16,498 nucleotides of DNA, taken from NCBI GenBank assembly GCA_007129775.1, contig SKUV01000002.1:1-16498 (forward strand). Direction: 5' to 3'. The notes under the pieces were generated by a model. It ran no database searches, was not told where the DNA came from, and saw only the letters and a list, made by a program, of their open reading frames with translations. Each line of letters opens with the position of its first letter. The first letter of the stretch is position 1. Source of the DNA: Paracoccaceae bacterium. GTDB taxonomy: Bacteria; Pseudomonadota; Alphaproteobacteria; Rhodobacterales; Rhodobacteraceae. Position numbers and translations under genes: made by a program. This document shows positions 13,788 to 16,498 of this stretch, one piece after another.

Positions 13788-14311
13788 CACCCATGCCTGA
13801 TTACGGACGTTTCGACCCCACCGCCGCCATGGCCGAGATCGGCCCCGCGCTGACCGCGCCGGGCCAGCCGGAGGCGGGCTTTGCCGCCTTTTCGGACCAT
13901 TGCAAGGCGCGCACCGGCCACCGCCTGCTGACCATGCTGGCCTGGATGGAGGCCGACAACGACGTGCAGCGCATCTGGTCGTCGAACCCCGGCGCCTATC
14001 CGCCGGCGGCGCGCAAGGCCATGGGTGTCACCGAATGGGGCGCGCAGGTGCTGCACCGGCGCCAGCTGTGGATGGGCCGCACGGTGGAGGATATCCGCTG
14101 GGCCTTTCCCGACCACGCCCTGATCGAAAGCCTCGGCTGCGGGGCCTGCATCCATGCGCTGGTGCAATGGGACGGCGCGCTGCTGGGTGTGATCTCGATG
14201 CTCGATGCCGAACACGCCTATACCGAGGCCGACATGGCCGGGCTGAACGCCATCGCGCCGCTGCTTGCACCGGGGTTTCTGGCGTTCCACAAGGGGGCGG
14301 GCGCCGGCTGA
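13784..14311 (+). CDS. GAF-domain protein, small stand-alone
   Basis: 175 aa if started at the ATG overlapping the dctM stop, or 172 aa from ATG 13793, which has GGATGA 5 nt upstream; I cannot decide between them. The fold is a single GAF domain: signatures include IWSSNPGAYP (64-73), the WGAQVL and GRTVEDIRWAFPDH segments, and LIESLGCGACIHALVQWDGALLGVISML (about 113-140), as in stand-alone GAF proteins of alphaproteobacteria. Three Cys are present (C40, C119, C122). There is no DNA-binding or catalytic output domain. GAF domains bind small molecules, so it may sense the transported compound or an intermediate, or act as an enzyme accessory. Translation coupling to dctM ties it to the transporter. 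Its role is unknown. Confidence 0.82.
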   Translation: MTPMPDYGRFDPTAAMAEIGPALTAPGQPEAGFAAFSDHCKARTGHRLLTMLAWMEADNDVQRIWSSNPGAYPPAARKAMGVTEWGAQVLHRRQLWMGRTVEDIRWAFPDHALIESLGCGACIHALVQWDGALLGVISMLDAEHAYTEADMAGLNAIAPLLAPGFLAFHKGAGAG

Positions 14312-14366
14312 CCGCTTCGCGCCGCGCGCCGCCCGCGCGGGCACAGACATCGAAAGGAGGCCGCCC

Positions 14367-15593
14367 GTGGCCATCACCATCTTCGAGAATGCCACCGTCA
14401 TCGACACCGAGGCCGGCACCGCCCTGCCCGACCATCACGTGGCCATCGAGGGCGCCCGCATCACGGAGCTTTCGCCGAGCCCCATCGCCGCGGCCGAGGC
14501 CGACCGGATCGACCTGCGCGGCGCCACGCTGATGCCCGGGCTGATCGACGCCCATGTTCATGTCACCGCCTACACGGCGAATTTCACCGAATTGCAGCGC
14601 GCCTCGCCCTTCTATGTGGCCAGCGCCGCGGCCGGGATCATGGGGGCGATGCTGGACCGCGGCTTTACCACCGTGCGCGACGTGGGCGGGGGAGAGTTCG
14701 GCCTTGCGCGGGCGCAGGCCGAAGGGCTCTTGCGCGGCCCGCGGCTGATCTATGGCGGCAAGGCGATCTCGCCCACCGGCGGGCATGGCGATGTGCGCCC
14801 CATGGGGGTGGACCGCCATGACGATGCCTATAACCAGCCCGGGCTCGGCGCCATCGTGGACGGCGTGCCCGAATTGCGCCGCCGCGCCCGCGAGGAGATC
14901 CGCCGCGGCGCCCATCACATCAAGATCATGGGCAACGGCGGCATTTCCTCGCCCACCGACCGGATCACCTCGGACCAGTTCTCGCTGGAGGAACTGGCCG
15001 CCGTGGTGGAAGAGGCCGAGATGGCCGATCTCTATGTGGTGGTCCATGCCTATACCGCCCGCTCGATCAAGCGGGCAGTGGCCCAGGGCGTGCGCTCGGT
15101 CGAGCACGGCAATCTGGCCGATCAGGAGGCGATCGACCTGATGAAGGCGCGCGGCGCATGGCTGGTGCCGACGCTGGCCACCTATCATGCGCTCAAGGAA
15201 GAGGGGGTCGCCGCGGGCCTGCCGGCGGAACTGGCCGGCCAGATCGACGCGGTGCTCGATGCCGGGCTGGGTGCGGTCGAGATGGCGCAGCGCGCGGGCA
15301 TCCCCATGGCCTATGGCACCGATCTTCTGGGCACCATGCAGCGCCGCCAATGCAGCGAATTCACCCTGCGCGCCGATGTGGTACCGGCCGCCGATCTGGT
15401 GCGCGCGGCCACGCTGAACGGCGCGCGGCTGATCCGGCGCGAGCATGAACTGGGCGCGGTGCGGCCGGGCTTTCTTGCCGATCTGATCGTGGTGGCGGGC
15501 AACCCGCTCGAAGATATCGGCTGCCTTGCCCGGCCCGAGGATCATTTGCGGCTGGTCATGCAGGACGGCCGGATCGTCGCCGACAGGCGATAA
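14367..15593 (+). CDS. Metal-dependent amidohydrolase (imidazolonepropionase/prolidase-like family)
   Basis: 408 aa, a TIM-barrel amidohydrolase that hydrolyses a C-N bond with one or two metal ions. Visible ligands: HVH at H63 and H65 (GLIDAHVHV), lysine K186 in HHIKIMGNGG (the carbamylated-lysine position), H227 (VVHAY), H247 (SVEHGN) and the catalytic aspartate D319 (AYGTDLLG). The N-terminal and C-terminal beta segments (for example DLIVVAGNP) form the usual small sandwich. I chose GTG at 14367 because of AAAGGAGG at 14353-14360, six nt away; the open frame upstream is Arg-rich and unlike the family. The gene ends the operon, 12 bp from a convergent gene. Relatives act on dipeptides, lactams or imidazolones; the exact substrate is not evident, but a ring-opened product of HyuAB or its precursor is plausible. 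Confidence 0.9.
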   Translation: MAITIFENATVIDTEAGTALPDHHVAIEGARITELSPSPIAAAEADRIDLRGATLMPGLIDAHVHVTAYTANFTELQRASPFYVASAAAGIMGAMLDRGFTTVRDVGGGEFGLARAQAEGLLRGPRLIYGGKAISPTGGHGDVRPMGVDRHDDAYNQPGLGAIVDGVPELRRRAREEIRRGAHHIKIMGNGGISSPTDRITSDQFSLEELAAVVEEAEMADLYVVVHAYTARSIKRAVAQGVRSVEHGNLADQEAIDLMKARGAWLVPTLATYHALKEEGVAAGLPAELAGQIDAVLDAGLGAVEMAQRAGIPMAYGTDLLGTMQRRQCSEFTLRADVVPAADLVRAATLNGARLIRREHELGAVRPGFLADLIVVAGNPLEDIGCLARPEDHLRLVMQDGRIVADRR

Positions 15594-15605
15594 ACCGACG
15601 GGGCA

Positions 15606-16130
15606 TCACGGCACGCCGAGCGCGCGCAGCCCCGCCGTCACCCCGCGCAGCGAGACCGGAAAGGTCACCGGCCCATCGCGCCCCAGCGGCTGATAGCCCA
15701 CGACCATCGTCAGCCCCCGCCGCAGGGCGGTGATATGGGCAGGCTCCAGCGTCAGCAGGGCCGAGCAGCGCGCCTCGGCGCAACTGTGCCAGACCAGCGC
15801 CACCGGCTCGCCCGCGCCCACACGAAAGGCCGGGCGCGCCGTCAGCAGCACCCCGTCGGGCGTGCGCAGCACCATCACGAGGCGCCGCTCCGCGCCGCTG
15901 CCCAGCGGGTTCAGCCCGACCTCGCCCAGAAAGCGGCCGTCCGACGGGTCGGCCAGACGCTGGGTCAGCGCGCAGGCGCGCGTCTCGGCCCCGGCCGGGG
16001 CGCAGGTTACCGTCCAGTCCTGAAACTGCGCGCCACCCTCCGCCTCGGCGCCCGCGGCTGTTGGCAGCCAAAGCCCGAGAAGCAGTGCCAGTGCGCGTTT
16101 CCCGCAGTTGGATAGGGGACGGATCGTCAT
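15606..16130 (-). CDS. Invasion-associated locus B (IalB) family exported protein
   Basis: 174 aa with a signal peptide (basic start, Leu-rich core, likely cleavage after AAGA at residue 28) followed by the IalB pattern: FQDWTVTC, a second Cys in ACALTQ, and a distal paired WHSCAEARCSALL. The four cysteines fit two disulfides in the periplasm. The C-terminal repeat-like segment PVTFPVSLRGVTAGLRAL is typical. Start ATG 16130 has GGAG 7 nt upstream (16138-16141); the in-frame ATG at 16169 is less likely because it would bury the signal peptide. IalB members are common in free-living alphaproteobacteria, so the name does not imply virulence here. Function in this organism is unknown. Confidence 0.88.
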   Translation of the reverse strand: MTIRPLSNCGKRALALLLGLWLPTAAGAEAEGGAQFQDWTVTCAPAGAETRACALTQRLADPSDGRFLGEVGLNPLGSGAERRLVMVLRTPDGVLLTARPAFRVGAGEPVALVWHSCAEARCSALLTLEPAHITALRRGLTMVVGYQPLGRDGPVTFPVSLRGVTAGLRALGVP

Positions 16131-16216
16131 GCTGTGTCTCCGGTCGGAGTCGACAGTATGCGCCAGCACGCCGCCCGGCCAAAGCCGTTTTCCGGGGCGC
16201 GCGGGTTTCCCGCCGA

Positions 16217-16498
16217 TCAGAGCGGGCCGGGGCGGCGCTCTTCGGACAAAAGCACATTGGCATCCACCTGCCCGACCCCGGGCAGCGTCATGATCCGCCG
16301 GCGCAGCACCCGCTCGAAATCGCTCAGATCGCGGGCGACGACACGCAGGCGGTAATCGTAGATGCCAAGGACATGCTGGACCGTCTGCACCTCGGGTATG
16401 GCGCAGACCGCGCGCTCGAAATCCTCCAGCCGCACCCGGCCCTTGGTGGCCAGCGTCACGCCCAGAAAGACGGTCACGCCAAAGCCCAGCGCGGGCAG
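16217..16498 (-). CDS. Lrp/AsnC-family regulator, C-terminal part (5' end outside window)
   Basis: The frame is open to the window edge (LPALGFGVTVFLGV at the visible start), so this is the C-terminal 93 residues of a protein usually about 150-160 aa. It matches the ligand-binding RAM domain of Lrp/AsnC regulators, with VTVFLGVTLA, then a helix, then IPEVQTVQHVLGIYDYRLRVV with the characteristic GxYDYxLxV pattern, then LPGVGQVDANVLL. The helix-turn-helix lies beyond the window. A GTG at 16477 could start a separate short RAM-only protein, but the preceding codons fit the family, so truncation by the window edge is the better reading. Its target is unknown. Confidence 0.9.
   Translation of the reverse strand: MPALGFGVTVFLGVTLATKGRVRLEDFERAVCAIPEVQTVQHVLGIYDYRLRVVARDLSDFERVLRRRIMTLPGVGQVDANVLLSEERRPGPL

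Noticed and set aside
16201..16213. GCGGG-TTT-CCCGC hairpin downstream of the Lrp gene as a terminator
   Set aside because: Stem of five base pairs, three-base loop and no U-tract on the - strand; too weak to call.

Overview
The window looks like chromosomal DNA from a GC-rich alphaproteobacterium, most likely a member of the Rhodobacteraceae. The grounds are strong GC bias in the third codon position, AGGAGG-type ribosome binding sites, an IalB-family periplasmic protein, an FCD-type GntR regulator and a TRAP transporter operon. This placement is inferred from gene content; no marker gene was compared.

Left part (1-4213): the 3' end of the transcription-repair coupling factor gene mfd (+) meets, with no base between the two stop codons, a beta-hydroxyacid dehydrogenase gene (-). 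That gene is divergent from a membrane-anchored penicillin-acylase-family amidase (+). From 4214 to 4671 I see no convincing gene. A small C-tail-anchored protein may be encoded at 4672-4953, and a hairpin spans both its stop codon and that of the convergent GntR gene.

Central part (4967-15593): this is the notable unit. A GntR/FCD regulator (-) is transcribed divergently from an eight-gene run on the + strand: hydantoinase/oxoprolinase A subunit, B subunit, two paralogous TRAP solute-binding proteins of equal length (331 aa), TRAP small and large membrane subunits (DctQ, DctM), a GAF-domain protein and a metal-dependent amidohydrolase. A 14-bp perfect palindrome with a GTATAC core fills the spacer of the promoter for this run, as expected for the GntR operator. 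The second binding-protein gene has its own leader, with a hairpin upstream, an AT-rich candidate promoter and a 15-bp-arm inverted repeat near the predicted transcript start. The simplest reading is an inducible import-and-hydrolysis pathway. The TRAP system brings in a small organic anion or cyclic amide, the ATP-dependent HyuA/HyuB pair opens an amide ring, and the amidohydrolase cleaves a further C-N bond. The substrate cannot be read from the sequence.

Right part (15606-16498): an IalB-family exported protein (-) and, running off the window edge, the ligand-binding half of an Lrp/AsnC regulator (-).
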